64,000 nt of DNA from Hyphomicrobiales bacterium (GCA_900466945.1 UBNV01000001.1:248001-312000); one strand, 5' to 3'; counted from the stretch's first letter, positions 54,769 to 64,000 are shown. Notes: generated by a model from the letters alone, not told the origin. Numbers and translations: made by a program.

Positions 54769-56130
54769 ATGTCATTTGCCAAGTTGAATTCCAACCTCGT
54801 GCGCCTTGGCGCCGCGTCCGCAGCCCTGCTGGCGCCGGTTGTCGCCTACGCACAGGAAGCCGCGCCGGCCGCCGCGGAAGCAGTTGCCGCCGCACCGGTT
54901 CCGGACAAGGGCGATACCGCCTTCATGTTCCTCTGCACGATCCTCGTGCTGTTCATGCTCATCCCGGGCCTCGCCCTGTTCTATGGCGGCCTCGTTCGCG
55001 CCAAGAACATGCTCTCCGTCCTCATGCAGTGCACGGTCATCGGTTCGGCAATCATGCTGGTCTGGGTGATCTATGGCTACTCCTTCGCCTTTGGCGGTTC
55101 GACGAGCCCCTATTTCGGCGGCTTCGCCAAGCTATTCCTCGCAGGCGTTACTCCGGACAGCACGGCAGCGACCTTCTCTGACGCTGTGATCCCGGAATAC
55201 ATCTTCATGCTCTTCCAGATGACCTTCGCGGCCATCACCCCTGCCCTGATCGTCGGCGCTTTCGCAGAACGCATCAAGTTCTCCGCGGCCGTTCTGTTCT
55301 GCCTTCTCTGGGTCACCTTCGTTTACTTCCCGATCGCCCACATGGTCTGGGACGCCAACGGCCTGATCTTCGGCTGGGGCGCGCTCGACTTCGCTGGCGG
55401 CACCGTCGTTCACATCAATGCCGGCGTCGCCGGTCTGATTGGCGCGATCATGCTCGGCAAGCGTACGGGCTATGGCAAGGACATGATGGCTCCACACTCG
55501 ATGACCCTCACCCTGGTTGGTGCAGCCATGCTCTGGGTCGGCTGGTTCGGCTTCAACGCCGGCTCCAACCTGGAAGCCTCGGGCGGTGCGATGCTCGCAA
55601 CCGTGAACACCTTCATCGCCACCGCAGCAGCCGTCGTCTCGTGGTGCCTGGTTGAAACCTTCACCCGCGGCAAGGCCTCCATGCTCGGCGCAGCATCCGG
55701 CATGATCTCGGGCCTCGTTGCCATCACGCCTGCAGCCGGCATTGCCGGTCCGATGGGTGCCATCGTTATGGGTCTCATGGTATCGCCGCTCTGCTACTTC
55801 TTCGTCGCAGTGGTGAAGAACAAGTTCGGCTATGACGACACCGCAGACGTCTTTGGTGTCCACGGCATCGGCGGCCTCTTCGGCGCCATCGCCACCGGCA
55901 TCTTCGCATCCGCATCGCTCGGCGGCATCGGCTACGCTGAAGGTGTGACCATGGGTGGCCAGGTCATGACCCAGATCTACGCTGTTGTCGTAACCCTCCT
56001 GTGGTGCGGTATCGGCTCCTTCATCCTCTACAAGGTCGTCGACATGGTCGTCGGTCTGCGCGTACCGGTCGAAGCCGAACGCGAAGGTCTCGACCTCGCC
56101 TCGCACGGCGAAGCCGCCTACCACAGCTAA
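54769..56130 (+). CDS. amtB: Ammonium transporter AmtB
   Basis: The 453-residue membrane protein has a cleavable signal peptide (about residues 1-30, [21 protein letters not shown] then VAYAQE), an Ala-rich linker and eleven membrane helices. Conserved parts include [40 protein letters not shown] with one pore histidine, and [17 protein letters not shown] with the second. AGGGGAG (54753-54759) supports the ATG at 54769. It lies 27 bp after glnK in one sigma54-controlled operon, and a strong terminator follows. Confidence 0.96.
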   Translation: MSFAKLNSNLVRLGAASAALLAPVVAYAQEAAPAAAEAVAAAPVPDKGDTAFMFLCTILVLFMLIPGLALFYGGLVRAKNMLSVLMQCTVIGSAIMLVWVIYGYSFAFGGSTSPYFGGFAKLFLAGVTPDSTAATFSDAVIPEYIFMLFQMTFAAITPALIVGAFAERIKFSAAVLFCLLWVTFVYFPIAHMVWDANGLIFGWGALDFAGGTVVHINAGVAGLIGAIMLGKRTGYGKDMMAPHSMTLTLVGAAMLWVGWFGFNAGSNLEASGGAMLATVNTFIATAAAVVSWCLVETFTRGKASMLGAASGMISGLVAITPAAGIAGPMGAIVMGLMVSPLCYFFVAVVKNKFGYDDTADVFGVHGIGGLFGAIATGIFASASLGGIGYAEGVTMGGQVMTQIYAVVVTLLWCGIGSFILYKVVDMVVGLRVPVEAEREGLDLASHGEAAYHS

Positions 56131-56167
56131 GATCTCTGATAGATCTTCGCCTCCTAAAATGCGGCAG

Positions 56168-56195
56168 CGCCCGGGTCTCATCGCCCGGGCGTTTT
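56168..56195 (+). terminator. Rho-independent terminator after amtB
   Basis: CGCCCGGG (56168-56175) pairs with CCCGGGCG (56184-56191) around an eight-base loop, then TTTT. It is 37 bp after the amtB stop and separates the nitrogen operon from ftsK. Confidence 0.82.
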
Positions 56196-56232
56196 CTGTG
56201 TCAAAATGCGCGGTGCAGATCGCCCGCTGCAT

Positions 56233-56251
56233 GGTTAATGCACCATTAACC
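56233..56251 (+). promoter_or_regulatory. CtrA-type palindrome upstream of ftsK
   Basis: GGTTAATG-CAC-CATTAACC is a perfect inverted repeat that contains TTAA-N7-TTAAC, the full binding pattern of the cell-cycle regulator CtrA. It lies 84 bp before the ftsK ATG. A dimeric regulator with the same half-site is an alternative, but the spacing fits CtrA exactly. Confidence 0.7.
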
Positions 56252-56335
56252 CTCCATCCTGTAGGGTGCCGGTTGGCGATCCCGGTCCACACCGGGAGTC
56301 CGAAGCACCATCGCAACAGGACGGACAGATATTCC

Positions 56336-58984
56336 ATGAGCAGAGGCAATTCCGCAGCACTTCCGGAGCATTCCACCCGCTCCGCGTTGTCAGCGTTCCT
56401 GTTCCGCCAGTTTTTTGCCCTGAGCGGCTTCGCACTGTTTCTGCTTTTGGTGCTCGCCGTCGCAGCATTGGCCACCTGGAACGTTTCCGATCCCAGCCTC
56501 TCCTATGCGACGGACAACCCACCGACCAATATTCTCGGCCTGCCTGGCGCGGTCTTTGCCGACCTGATGATGCAGTTCTTCGGCCTTGGCAGTCTTCTGG
56601 CATTGCTCCCGGTCCTCGCCTGGTCCTTCGCACTGATCGGCGGACGCAAGCTGAGCCGAATTCCCGCGCGCCTTGGCGCTTGGGTTGCCGGCGCCCTCGT
56701 CGCGGCAGCCGCTGTCGGCTGCTTTCCGCCACCCACCACCTGGCCACTTCCAAGCGGCACAGGTGGCGTGCTCGGGGACCTGATCCTGCGCTTTCCGGCA
56801 CTCTTCATCGGCGCTTATCCGACCTCGACCTTCGCCATGGTACTCGGGTCCATTCTCGCATTGCCGGCGACGTGGCTGATGCTGTTTGCAGCCGGCGTCA
56901 TCGACAAGCCGGTACAAAACCTCGACGATGAAGAGCCCGTCGCCCCCCTTGCGCGCAGCAAGCCGAAAACACCTGCCTTCGACGAAGAGGACGAAGACGA
57001 CGAAAAAGAAGGCACGGTCGCACTCATGCTGGGTGCCGTGACCCACAACTGGTACACGACGCGTGCGCGCCTGCGTCGACTGTTCGGGCTGAAGGCGAGC
57101 GAACGTCGCGAGCGTGATTTCGAGCAGCCCTACGATTTCAACGACGACGAATTCGGCACACTCAACGAGCCGGTAAAGGCGAAGGCACCGCCGCTCAATG
57201 CCCGTGTCGAGCCATCGCTGGATGGTTCCGGCATTCGCTCGCCGAGCCGATCCATCGTCTCGCCCCCGCCGATGTCGACGACAAGCTTCGACGACGAGGA
57301 TGACGACTACGATCTCGACGACATCCCGCGCCCCGCCGGCATCTTGCCGGACGATGGCGTGCGTTCGACACCGGCACGCGCAAGCGGATCGCCGCGCATT
57401 GTCGCGCCGGCTGCCCGCCCCAAGCCAGGGGCCCGCGTCGATCGGGATGCCCAGGGCTCTCTGCTGCGCCCGGAAGGTTTTCAGCTTCCCTCGGTTCACC
57501 TTCTGGCCGAACCGCGCGCGGTCGCACGCGATGCCACGTTGTCGGCAGAGGCGCTGGAACACAATGCCCGCCTGCTCGAAGGCGTGCTCGACGACTTCGG
57601 CGTCAAGGGCGAGATCATCCATGTCCGCCCGGGACCTGTCGTCACGCTCTACGAATTGGAACCGGCACCGGGGATCAAATCGTCCCGCGTCATCGGCCTC
57701 GCCGACGACATCGCCCGTTCGATGAGCGCCATCGCCGCCCGCGTCGCCGTCGTCCCCGGCCGCAACGCGATCGGCATCGAACTGCCGAACCAGACCCGCG
57801 AGACGGTCTACCTGCGCGAGCTGATCGGCTCCCGCGACTTCGATGGCAACAAGGCGAAGCTCGCCATGGCTCTCGGCAAGACGATCGGTGGCGAACCCGT
57901 CATCGCCGACCTCGCCAAGATGCCGCATCTGCTCGTTGCGGGCACCACCGGCTCGGGTAAGTCGGTCGCCATCAACACCATGATCCTGTCGCTGCTCTAC
58001 AAGATGACGCCGGAACAGTGCCGACTGATCATGATCGACCCTAAGATGCTCGAACTATCCGTCTATGACGGCATCCCGCATCTGCTGTCTCCTGTCGTCA
58101 CGGATCCGAAGAAAGCGGTCGTCGCGCTCAAATGGACCGTCCGCGAGATGGAAGAGCGCTACAAGAAGATGTCCAAGATCGGCGTTCGCAACATCGACGG
58201 CTTCAACGCGCGTGTCGCACAGGCGCTGGAAAAGGGCGAGGTGCTGACCCGTACCGTCCAGACCGGGTTCGACCGCCAGACCGGCGAGGCGATCTACGAG
58301 ACGGAAGAATTCGACCTGCAGCCCCTGCCCTATATCGTCGTGATCATCGACGAAATGGCCGATCTGATGATGGTGGCCGGCAAGGATATCGAAGGTGCGG
58401 TACAGCGCCTCGCCCAGATGGCGCGCGCGGCCGGCATCCATGTCATCATGGCCACCCAGCGTCCGTCGGTCGACGTCATCACCGGCACGATCAAGGCGAA
58501 CTTCCCGACCCGCATCTCCTTCCAGGTGACCTCCAAGATCGACAGCCGCACGATCCTCGGCGAGCAGGGTGCCGAACAGCTGCTTGGCATGGGCGACATG
58601 CTCTACATGGCCGGCGGCGGTCGCATTCAGCGTGTCCATGGTCCCTTCGTATCCGACCACGAAGTCGAAGAAATCGTCGCCTATCTGAAGACACAAGGCT
58701 CGCCGCAGTATCTCGAGGCGATCACGGTCGATGATGACGAGGACGGAGAAGACGGCGGCGGGCCGGTTGGGACCGGCAATCTCGGGGAGTCCGACGATCC
58801 CTATGATCAGGCCGTCGCCATCGTCCTGCGCGACGGCAAGGCTTCGACCTCCTACGTCCAGCGCCGCCTCGGCATCGGCTACAACAGGGCTGCCTCGCTG
58901 ATCGAGCGTATGGAGAAGGAGGGCATTATCGGCCCTGCAAACCATGCCGGAAAGCGTGAAATCCTGGTCCCGACGGAGGAGTGA
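56336..58984 (+). CDS. ftsK: DNA translocase FtsK
   Basis: The 882-residue protein couples division and chromosome-terminus segregation. The N-terminal part has about four membrane helices (residues 20-190), then an acidic, proline-rich linker (about 200-390), then the motor. Walker A is [16 protein letters not shown] (near residue 538), Walker [14 protein letters not shown], and the C-terminal winged-helix gamma domain contains [23 protein letters not shown]. The frame is open to 56159, but the ATG at 56336 begins the normal N-terminus. A CtrA-type site lies upstream. Confidence 0.95.
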   Translation: MSRGNSAALPEHSTRSALSAFLFRQFFALSGFALFLLLVLAVAALATWNVSDPSLSYATDNPPTNILGLPGAVFADLMMQFFGLGSLLALLPVLAWSFALIGGRKLSRIPARLGAWVAGALVAAAAVGCFPPPTTWPLPSGTGGVLGDLILRFPALFIGAYPTSTFAMVLGSILALPATWLMLFAAGVIDKPVQNLDDEEPVAPLARSKPKTPAFDEEDEDDEKEGTVALMLGAVTHNWYTTRARLRRLFGLKASERRERDFEQPYDFNDDEFGTLNEPVKAKAPPLNARVEPSLDGSGIRSPSRSIVSPPPMSTTSFDDEDDDYDLDDIPRPAGILPDDGVRSTPARASGSPRIVAPAARPKPGARVDRDAQGSLLRPEGFQLPSVHLLAEPRAVARDATLSAEALEHNARLLEGVLDDFGVKGEIIHVRPGPVVTLYELEPAPGIKSSRVIGLADDIARSMSAIAARVAVVPGRNAIGIELPNQTRETVYLRELIGSRDFDGNKAKLAMALGKTIGGEPVIADLAKMPHLLVAGTTGSGKSVAINTMILSLLYKMTPEQCRLIMIDPKMLELSVYDGIPHLLSPVVTDPKKAVVALKWTVREMEERYKKMSKIGVRNIDGFNARVAQALEKGEVLTRTVQTGFDRQTGEAIYETEEFDLQPLPYIVVIIDEMADLMMVAGKDIEGAVQRLAQMARAAGIHVIMATQRPSVDVITGTIKANFPTRISFQVTSKIDSRTILGEQGAEQLLGMGDMLYMAGGGRIQRVHGPFVSDHEVEEIVAYLKTQGSPQYLEAITVDDDEDGEDGGGPVGTGNLGESDDPYDQAVAIVLRDGKASTSYVQRRLGIGYNRAASLIERMEKEGIIGPANHAGKREILVPTEE

Positions 58985-59111
58985 CCCACCGTCCGGGTTC
59001 CAAAATGGAACAACAGGGCCTCGAGACGAGTTGCCGCAGCGGCACTGGCAGTCATGGCCATGAAGCCGCCGCCTTTTTCGGCGAGACCGTGCGCATATGA
59101 AGGAGTACCGC

Positions 59112-59768
59112 ATGATTGACAAAACCGAACGCGATGCCCGCATGCCGGTGATGACCAGCCGTCGCCAGTTTGTCCTTGGGACCGCGGCCCTGATGGCTTG
59201 CGCGGCCATGCCCTTTCCGAGCTTCGCGGCCACCGGTGCAGCCCAGCAGATCGCCGACCATTTCTCCAGCGTGAAGACCATGATGGGCGAATTCGTCCAG
59301 TTCGGTCCGCGCGGCGAACAGACCGGCGGCAAGTTCTTCATCCAGCGCCCCGGCAAGCTGCGTTTCAACTACGAGAAGCCCTCGCCGATGCGCGTGATTT
59401 CCGACGGCAAGAATGTCGTTATTGGCAACACCAAGCTGAAAACCTGGGATCTCTACCCGCTGAACAAGACGCCGCTCAGCCTGCTTCTCTCCGAACGCAT
59501 CGACCTCGGCAACCAGATGGTCCGTGACGTGAAGCAGGAAGCCGATCTCACGACGATCGTGCTCGGCGACCGCACCATATTCGGCGATTCGACCATTACG
59601 CTGATGTTCGATCCGAAGAGCTTCGAGCTTCGCCAGTGGACGATCACCGATGTCCAGAAGAAGGACACCTCTGTCATGATCTTCAATGTCCAGAACGGCG
59701 TTCAGTTCGATCCGACGGTCTTCGAGATCCCTTACGCCGAGGTGCACGGCCAGAAGCGCGGCGGCTGA
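59112..59768 (+). CDS. LolA-like outer-membrane lipoprotein carrier protein
   Basis: The 218-residue exported protein matches the LolA fold: HFSSVKTMMGEFVQFG, GGKFFIQRPGKLRFNYEKPSPMRVISDGK, and the C-terminal strands around FDPKSFELRQWTITD. Residues SRRQFVLG followed by a hydrophobic stretch (TAALMACAAMPFPSFA) make a Tat-like signal rather than a plain Sec signal. AAGGAG (59100-59105) supports the ATG at 59112; an ATG also lies at 59097. In the periplasm LolA carries lipoproteins to the outer membrane. It follows ftsK by 127 bp, as in other rhizobia. Confidence 0.87.
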   Translation: MIDKTERDARMPVMTSRRQFVLGTAALMACAAMPFPSFAATGAAQQIADHFSSVKTMMGEFVQFGPRGEQTGGKFFIQRPGKLRFNYEKPSPMRVISDGKNVVIGNTKLKTWDLYPLNKTPLSLLLSERIDLGNQMVRDVKQEADLTTIVLGDRTIFGDSTITLMFDPKSFELRQWTITDVQKKDTSVMIFNVQNGVQFDPTVFEIPYAEVHGQKRGG

Positions 59769-59791
59769 AGAAAACCGTTCCAATTGTGGAG

Positions 59792-59827
59792 AAAGGCGGC
59801 TGACCGGAGCGGTTCGGCCGCCTTTTT
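59792..59827 (+). terminator. Rho-independent terminator after the LolA-like gene
   Basis: AAAGGCGGC (59792-59800) pairs with GCCGCCTTT (59817-59825) around a 16-base loop and runs into TTTTT. It starts 23 bp after the stop codon. Confidence 0.83.
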
Positions 59828-59884
59828 CTGTTCATCGCCACTGAATTCCCCTACACACGCGGAAGATTTGGGAAGGCGGGCGCA

Positions 59885-60691
59885 ATGACACTCTCGATTA
59901 CCACCTGGAACATCAATTCCGTACGCCTGCGCCTGCCGATCGTCCTGGATTTCCTGAGACGCGAGAACCCGGACATCCTGTGCCTGCAGGAGATCAAGTG
60001 CCAGAACGACCAGTTCCCGGCCGCCGAGATCGCGGAACTCGGCTATTCCAATATCGTCATCCACGGCCAGAAGGGCTACCACGGGGTGGCGATCTGTTCG
60101 AAGCTGCCTTTGACGGAAGACCATCGCCAGGACTATTGCGGCGTCGGAGACAGCCGCCACATCTCTGCAATCTTCGAGTGGGCCGGGCGGCGCATTCGCC
60201 TGCACAATTTCTACGTCCCCGCCGGCGGTGACGAACCGAACCGGGAGATAAACCCGAAGTTTGGACACAAGCTCGACTTCGTCGAAGAGATGAAGGCGCT
60301 TTCGGCAGAGGCAGAGCCGAATACCGGCTCGATTCTCGTCGGCGACCTCAATATCGCGCCGCTCGAGCATGACGTCTGGTCGCACAAGCAGATGCTCAAA
60401 ATCATCAGCCATACGCCGGTCGAGACGGATGGTTTGTTGGAGGTCATGCGGCAGGGCAAGTGGGTGGACCTGATGCGTCAGCACGTGCCGGAAACGGAAA
60501 AACTCTATACCTGGTGGAGTTACCGGGCAAAAGACTGGGCGGCAGCCGACCGGGGTCGGCGCCTCGACCACATCTGGTCCTCGGCCGATCTTGCGCCGCT
60601 TCTGGCAGATGTTGCCGTTCTCAAGGAAGCGAGAGGCTGGACCCAGCCGTCGGACCATGTGCCTGTAACAGCCCGCTTCAACGCCCCATAG
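59885..60691 (+). CDS. xthA: Exodeoxyribonuclease III
   Basis: The 268-residue AP endonuclease/3'-exonuclease repairs abasic sites. Motifs are complete: TTWNINSVRLRLP at the start, CLQEIKCQ near residue 36, YHGVAICSK, LVGDLNIAPLEHDVWS near 152 (catalytic D and N), RRLDHIWSS, and PSDHVPV at the end (catalytic histidine). AGGCGGGCGCA precedes the ATG. It is isolated between terminators and the minus-strand CNMP gene. No LexA box was seen. Confidence 0.95.
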   Translation: MTLSITTWNINSVRLRLPIVLDFLRRENPDILCLQEIKCQNDQFPAAEIAELGYSNIVIHGQKGYHGVAICSKLPLTEDHRQDYCGVGDSRHISAIFEWAGRRIRLHNFYVPAGGDEPNREINPKFGHKLDFVEEMKALSAEAEPNTGSILVGDLNIAPLEHDVWSHKQMLKIISHTPVETDGLLEVMRQGKWVDLMRQHVPETEKLYTWWSYRAKDWAAADRGRRLDHIWSSADLAPLLADVAVLKEARGWTQPSDHVPVTARFNAP

Positions 60692-60713
60692 CCTGCTATA
60701 GATACTGTGCTGT

Positions 60714-61169
60714 CTAGCTGAACCGCGGCGCTAGCGCTTCCGTGCCCTCGATCAGGGCTGCCAGGGACTGCTTGATGCGACTTTCCACCTGACGCGCCAT
60801 TTGCGGATACTCTTCCAGCAGGCGATGGAACAATGCGCGAGTGATGCGAATGACGTCGACATCCGTGGCGGCGACAGCCGTGTATTTGCGCTCGACCATC
60901 GTGACGAGGGCCAGTTCTGAGAGCATGACGCCGGGACCGACCCGTGCTTCCAGATGTGGCTTTCCGTCTCTGGCGATCACATAAAGCTCAATCTCGCCTT
61001 TCGCGACGACATAGGCGCATTCTGCCGGCGCCTTCTCGCGAAAGAGCGCCTGGCCGGCGGCAACCTGCCGATGCTCGGCGCCGAATGCGATGAGCCGCAA
61101 CTGGTCATTGTCCAGCCCGGAAAACAGCGGCAAGGCGGACAGGAGCTCGATATCGTCGCTGAGTGCCAT
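60714..61169 (-). CDS. Cyclic nucleotide-binding domain protein
   Basis: The 151-residue protein consists almost entirely of one cNMP-binding beta-roll (LPLFSGLDNDQLRLIAFGAEHRQVAAGQALFREKAPAECAYVVAKGEIELYV to ARVGPGVMLSELALV). No DNA-binding helix-turn-helix follows, so it is a sensor subunit and not a Crp-type regulator. The arginine expected in the phosphate-binding cassette is not obvious, so nucleotide binding is unproven. The ATG at 61169 is preferred; the frame opens at 61190. It sits just downstream of a CenR/OtpR-like response-regulator gene. Confidence 0.85.
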   Translation of the reverse strand: MALSDDIELLSALPLFSGLDNDQLRLIAFGAEHRQVAAGQALFREKAPAECAYVVAKGEIELYVIARDGKPHLEARVGPGVMLSELALVTMVERKYTAVAATDVDVIRITRALFHRLLEEYPQMARQVESRIKQSLAALIEGTEALAPRFS

Positions 61170-61295
61170 TGCGTGTCCTCTGCTGCGCATGGGCTGGTCA
61201 TGATGCCCACAGGCTGAGATGCATAACGCAAAACGGGGAGAGTGACGACCCGCTGGCCATCCTCATCCCCGATATCGTGTGGAGAGCAGAGACGG

Positions 61296-61979
61296 TCAGG
61301 GGACGATCTTGTAGCCGCCGTTTTCGGTCACCAGGATTTCTGCATTGGACGGATCGCGTTCGATCTTCTGGCGAAGACGATAGACATGCGTTTCCAGCGT
61401 GTGGGTGGTGACGCCGGAATTGTAGCCCCAGACTTCCTCCAGTAGGACATCGCGCGTCACCACTTTCTGCCCGGCACGGTAGAGATAGCGGATGATCGCC
61501 GATTCCTTTTCCGTCAGACGGATCTTCTTGCCGTCATCGGTTGTGAGCAGCTTCTGGCTCGGCTTGAAAAGATAGGGACCGACGCCGAAAGTTGCGTCCT
61601 CGCTCTGCTCGAACTGGCGCAACTGCGCACGGATGCGGGCAAGCAGAACGGCGAAGCGGAACGGCTTCGTCACGTAGTCGTTTGCGCCGGCTTCGAGCCC
61701 CAGGATCGTATCGGAATCCGTGTCGTGCCCGGTCAGCATGATGACCGGGGATTTGAACCCACCCTTGCGCAGGAGCTTGACCGCTTCACGTCCATCCATG
61801 TCGGGCAGGCCCACATCCATGATCATCAGATCGATCTGGGCCGACTTTGCAGTCTGCATGGCACGGGTGGCATTGCTTTCCTGAAGGATCGAAAACTCCT
61901 CATAGAGCGAGAGCTGCTCGACCAGGATCTGCCTCAGATCATCGTCATCATCCACCAGCAGAATGGTCCGCGTCGTCAT
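61296..61979 (-). CDS. OmpR-family response regulator (CenR/OtpR-like)
   Basis: The 227-residue regulator has a receiver domain with the phosphorylatable aspartate at residue 55 (MIMDVGLPDMDGREA), the acidic cluster LLVDDDDDLR, and the lysine in VTKPFRF. A winged-helix DNA-binding domain follows (LTEKESAIIRYLYRAGQKV to GVTTHTLETHVYRLRQKIE). The sequence looks like alphaproteobacterial CenR/OtpR, an envelope-linked regulator, rather than ChvI. In Brucella OtpR is also next to a cyclic-nucleotide-binding protein. No sensor kinase gene is adjacent here. Confidence 0.86.
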   Translation of the reverse strand: MTTRTILLVDDDDDLRQILVEQLSLYEEFSILQESNATRAMQTAKSAQIDLMIMDVGLPDMDGREAVKLLRKGGFKSPVIMLTGHDTDSDTILGLEAGANDYVTKPFRFAVLLARIRAQLRQFEQSEDATFGVGPYLFKPSQKLLTTDDGKKIRLTEKESAIIRYLYRAGQKVVTRDVLLEEVWGYNSGVTTHTLETHVYRLRQKIERDPSNAEILVTENGGYKIVP

Positions 61980-62103
61980 CCGTCGTCCTTCCAGAATGAT
62001 CAGTCATTGGGGCCTTGTTGCCCGCGTGCACCGCATGTAAGCCTTACTCGCAGCTCTTTAAGGGCAAAGAATACAACAATAATCACGAATAAGGCAAAAA
62101 GTC

Positions 62104-62661
62104 GTGACCAAGAGGCCCAAGGCGTCGCGAAAGGCCGGCGGGACCATCACTCGCCTGGTCGTCCGGCCCGCTCCGCGAGACCAGAAACGAGCGATCCTGC
62201 AGGCCGGACACCTGACCTTTCCCGCAGCCTTGGGACGCGGGGGGCGCACGAGCCGAAAGCGAGAAGGCGATGGCGCAACGCCGATTGCCGCGATGCCGCT
62301 GCTCTTTGCCTATCGTCGCGGCGACCGCGACCCGTGGCCAGCAACGCGGATACCGATGCTTCGTTCAAAGCCCAACATGCTCTGGTGTGATGCCGTCAGC
62401 GACCCGAACTACAATCGCCCGGTTCGATCTCCCTTCATCCCGAGCCATGAAAAGCTTCAGCGCGAAGACGAACTCTACGACGTCTGCATCGTCCTCGACT
62501 GGAACCTGCGCCACCGGAAGCGCCAGTGCGGCTCGGCGATATTCTTCCATATCGCAAGGCCCGGCTACACACCGACCGAAGGTTGCGTGGCGATCAGCCC
62601 GCGCGACATGCGCCGCCTGTTGCCCCATCTGAGCCCCAAAACAGTGCTTCAGGTTCTCTGA
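62104..62661 (+). CDS. L,D-transpeptidase-like (YkuD-domain) protein
   Basis: The 185-residue protein has the YkuD-type catalytic pattern: a histidine in FHIARPGY and the cysteine in TPTEGCVAIS near residue 160. The N-terminal part is basic (TKRPKASRKAGG) with no clear signal peptide, which is unusual for a cell-wall enzyme. It could be a periplasmic L,D-transpeptidase exported another way, or a cytoplasmic member. The GTG at 62104 is the only early start in frame with the conserved part. It is divergent from the response-regulator gene. Confidence 0.82.
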   Translation: MTKRPKASRKAGGTITRLVVRPAPRDQKRAILQAGHLTFPAALGRGGRTSRKREGDGATPIAAMPLLFAYRRGDRDPWPATRIPMLRSKPNMLWCDAVSDPNYNRPVRSPFIPSHEKLQREDELYDVCIVLDWNLRHRKRQCGSAIFFHIARPGYTPTEGCVAISPRDMRRLLPHLSPKTVLQVL

Positions 62662-62813
62662 TGAAGCCTTAAGGGATTTTGGAAAGCCTGCCTCTTTCAT
62701 CGAGCGCGAGCAAGCCTAGATAGGAACCAGCGACCAGCGCGTCTTGCGCTCCCTCGTCGCCACCATCGATTTCGCGCCAAGCGCCCCGCCTTCCCGATCC
62801 GGAGACTTCGACC

Positions 62814-63644
62814 ATGACAGACCAAACCCATATTGCCTTGAACGACGGCGCTCGTATTCCCCAGGTGGGTCTCGGCGTTTGGCAGACCCCGAATGACGAG
62901 GCGGCCCCGGCCGTCAAAGCCGCCCTGGACGCAGGCTATCGCCATGTCGATACGGCTGCCGTCTACGAGAACGAGGAAGGCGTCGGCGAGGGCATTCGCC
63001 AATCCGGCCTGGCACGCTCGGACATCTTCCTGACGACCAAACTCTGGAACAACGAGCAAGGCTATGACCAGACCCTGAGAGCCTTCGATGCGAGCCTGCA
63101 GCGACTGGGGACCGACTATGTCGACCTCTACCTCATTCACTGGCCGTCGGCGCATCGCGGGCTCTTTGTCGACACCTGGAAAGCCTTCGTGAAGCTGAAG
63201 GAAGAAGGTCGTGCAAAGTCGATCGGCGTCTCGAACTTCTACCCTGAGCACATCGAGAAGATCGTCGCGGAGACAGGTGTCGTCCCCGTCATCAACCAGA
63301 TCGAACTGCACCCGGACTTTCAGCAGCGCGAATCTCGGGCCTTTCACGAAAAACACAAGATCGCGACACAGTCCTGGAGCCCTCTCGGTCAGGGCAAGCT
63401 GCTGGGCAATCCCGTGATTGCAGACATCGCGCGCAAGCTCGGCCGCACGCCGGCCCAGGTGATCATCCGCTGGCATATCGACAACGGCCTGGTGGTCATC
63501 CCCAAATCGGTTACGCCGTCGCGGATCGCAGAAAACTTCAAGGTTTTCGATTTCAAACTCTCTGCGGAAGACCTGGAAAAGCTGAACGGCCTGGACAATG
63601 CGGGCGCGCGTATCGGACCCGATCCGAAGACTGCGACCTTCTGA
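62814..63644 (+). CDS. Aldo/keto reductase
   Basis: The 276-residue NADPH-dependent reductase has the complete AKR signatures: GYRHVDTAAVYENEEGVGEGI near residue 42 (catalytic Asp and Tyr), the lysine in TTKLWN, the histidine in LYLIHWPS, and the cofactor-binding VVIPKSVTPSRIAENFKVFDF near 227. It belongs to the 2,5-diketo-gluconate/methylglyoxal reductase-type group, but the natural substrate is not clear. GGAGACTTCGACC lies before the ATG. A strong terminator follows. Confidence 0.93.
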   Translation: MTDQTHIALNDGARIPQVGLGVWQTPNDEAAPAVKAALDAGYRHVDTAAVYENEEGVGEGIRQSGLARSDIFLTTKLWNNEQGYDQTLRAFDASLQRLGTDYVDLYLIHWPSAHRGLFVDTWKAFVKLKEEGRAKSIGVSNFYPEHIEKIVAETGVVPVINQIELHPDFQQRESRAFHEKHKIATQSWSPLGQGKLLGNPVIADIARKLGRTPAQVIIRWHIDNGLVVIPKSVTPSRIAENFKVFDFKLSAEDLEKLNGLDNAGARIGPDPKTATF

Positions 63645-63678
63645 TTCACGTGTGACACGACAGGCAAGCCGATCTGCG

Positions 63679-63710
63679 AGAGCCGCATCCGAACCCGGAT
63701 GCGGCTCTTT
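63679..63710 (+). terminator. Rho-independent terminator after the aldo/keto reductase gene
   Basis: A 13-bp perfect stem (AGAGCCGCATCCG at 63679-63691 with its complement at 63696-63708) has an AACC loop and is followed by TTCGTTC. It lies 35 bp after the stop. Confidence 0.85.
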
Positions 63711-63912
63711 CGTTCATGCTGCACCTAGAGGAGCCTCGGTGCGGGATCGCGGGATAGGACGCCACCTTACTGGGAGACGGGAAAAAATGCATCGCCGACC
63801 CGATCTTCTCTGAAACGGAAATGCACAGATGTGCCGTGATGCGAGGCCGGTGGTCCTTGCCAGCATGGAACGAGATGTGACAGTGTGCGCTGCCACAATT
63901 CGGGAGATTTCC

Positions 63913-64000
63913 ATGCTGTTCCGCCGCGCTGTCCTTGCCGGTTTGTCCGCCCTTGCCCTGCTGCCTGTAGCCGCCGCTCATGCCAACGATCTGCCGGACC
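63913..64000 (+). CDS. Exported protein, N-terminal fragment (partial)
   Basis: The first 29 codons of a gene run off the end of the window. They encode a clear signal peptide (MLFRRAVLAGLSALALLPVA then AAHA before NDLPD). GGGAGA (63902-63907) is 5-6 bp before the ATG. The mature protein is not visible, so no function can be assigned. It should be periplasmic or outer-membrane. Confidence 0.75.
   Translation, partial: MLFRRAVLAGLSALALLPVAAAHANDLPD

Overview
The window looks like a stretch of a chromosome from a member of the Rhizobiaceae (Hyphomicrobiales, Alphaproteobacteria). The evidence is the high G+C coding bias, the gene content and order (phn genes, rplU-rpmA-obgE-proBA-nadD-rsfS-rlmH, leuB/leuD, glnK-amtB, ftsK), an RpoH2-type sigma factor with an EcfG-type promoter, an imuA-imuB-dnaE2 cassette with an alphaproteobacterial LexA box, an Irr-type iron operator and a SAM-II riboswitch before metA. 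No prophage, insertion sequence with a transposase, plasmid function or CRISPR array was found. Almost everything reads as vertically inherited core genome.

Layout. 1-6196: distal part of a phosphonate uptake and C-P lyase cluster (phnC end, phnD, two phnE genes, a DUF1045 2H-phosphoesterase-like gene, phnM, phnN). 6197-8518: rplU-rpmA with promoter, structured leader and terminator, then two overlapping GNAT acetyltransferases. 8519-19440: an endonuclease/exonuclease/phosphatase-family gene (minus), then a long plus-strand run: obgE, proB, proA, nadD, rsfS, rlmH, an EnvC-like factor, a CtpA protease, a divergent polysaccharide deacetylase and rppH. 19459-21515: rhodanese, a GlxA-type AraC regulator and a minimal zincin. 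21606-27462: SOS mutagenesis cassette imuA-imuB-dnaE2. 27578-28626: a BFD-like ferredoxin and bacterioferritin under a probable Irr box. 28684-32889: MoxR ATPase, two tiny overlapping genes, thiamine pyrophosphokinase and an ABC-F ATPase. 33091-36670: TPP riboswitch and thiBPQ. 36892-42967: an M48 lipoprotein protease, rpoH2, leuB, a PLP-dependent serine/threonine dehydratase-like gene, leuD and a small membrane protein. 43078-44201: a CitE-like lyase and a DUF1737 protein.

44202-45548 is the one large gene-poor region. It holds REP-like hairpins, a 149-bp element bounded by perfect 25-bp inverted repeats, and a G+C-rich block with no convincing gene. It is followed by a SAM-II riboswitch, a hairpin that can mask the Shine-Dalgarno sequence, and metA. 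46733-53207: a VWA/CoxE-like protein, aldose epimerase, tRNA-Gly(GCC), a prolyl-tRNA editing-like protein, a thioredoxin-TPR protein, a Lon N-domain protein, a Trm112-like protein and a Ubi-type monooxygenase. 53291-58984: tesB, glnK-amtB with a sigma54-type promoter, and ftsK with a CtrA-type palindrome. 59112-64000: a LolA-like protein with a Tat-type signal, xthA, a cyclic-nucleotide-binding protein with a CenR/OtpR-like response regulator, an L,D-transpeptidase-like protein, an aldo/keto reductase and the start of an exported protein.

The richest signal is regulatory. Readable candidate control elements for SOS, iron, general stress, cell cycle, nitrogen, thiamine and methionine each sit in front of a gene of matching function. 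All site calls come from reading the sequence by eye; no search or folding program was run.
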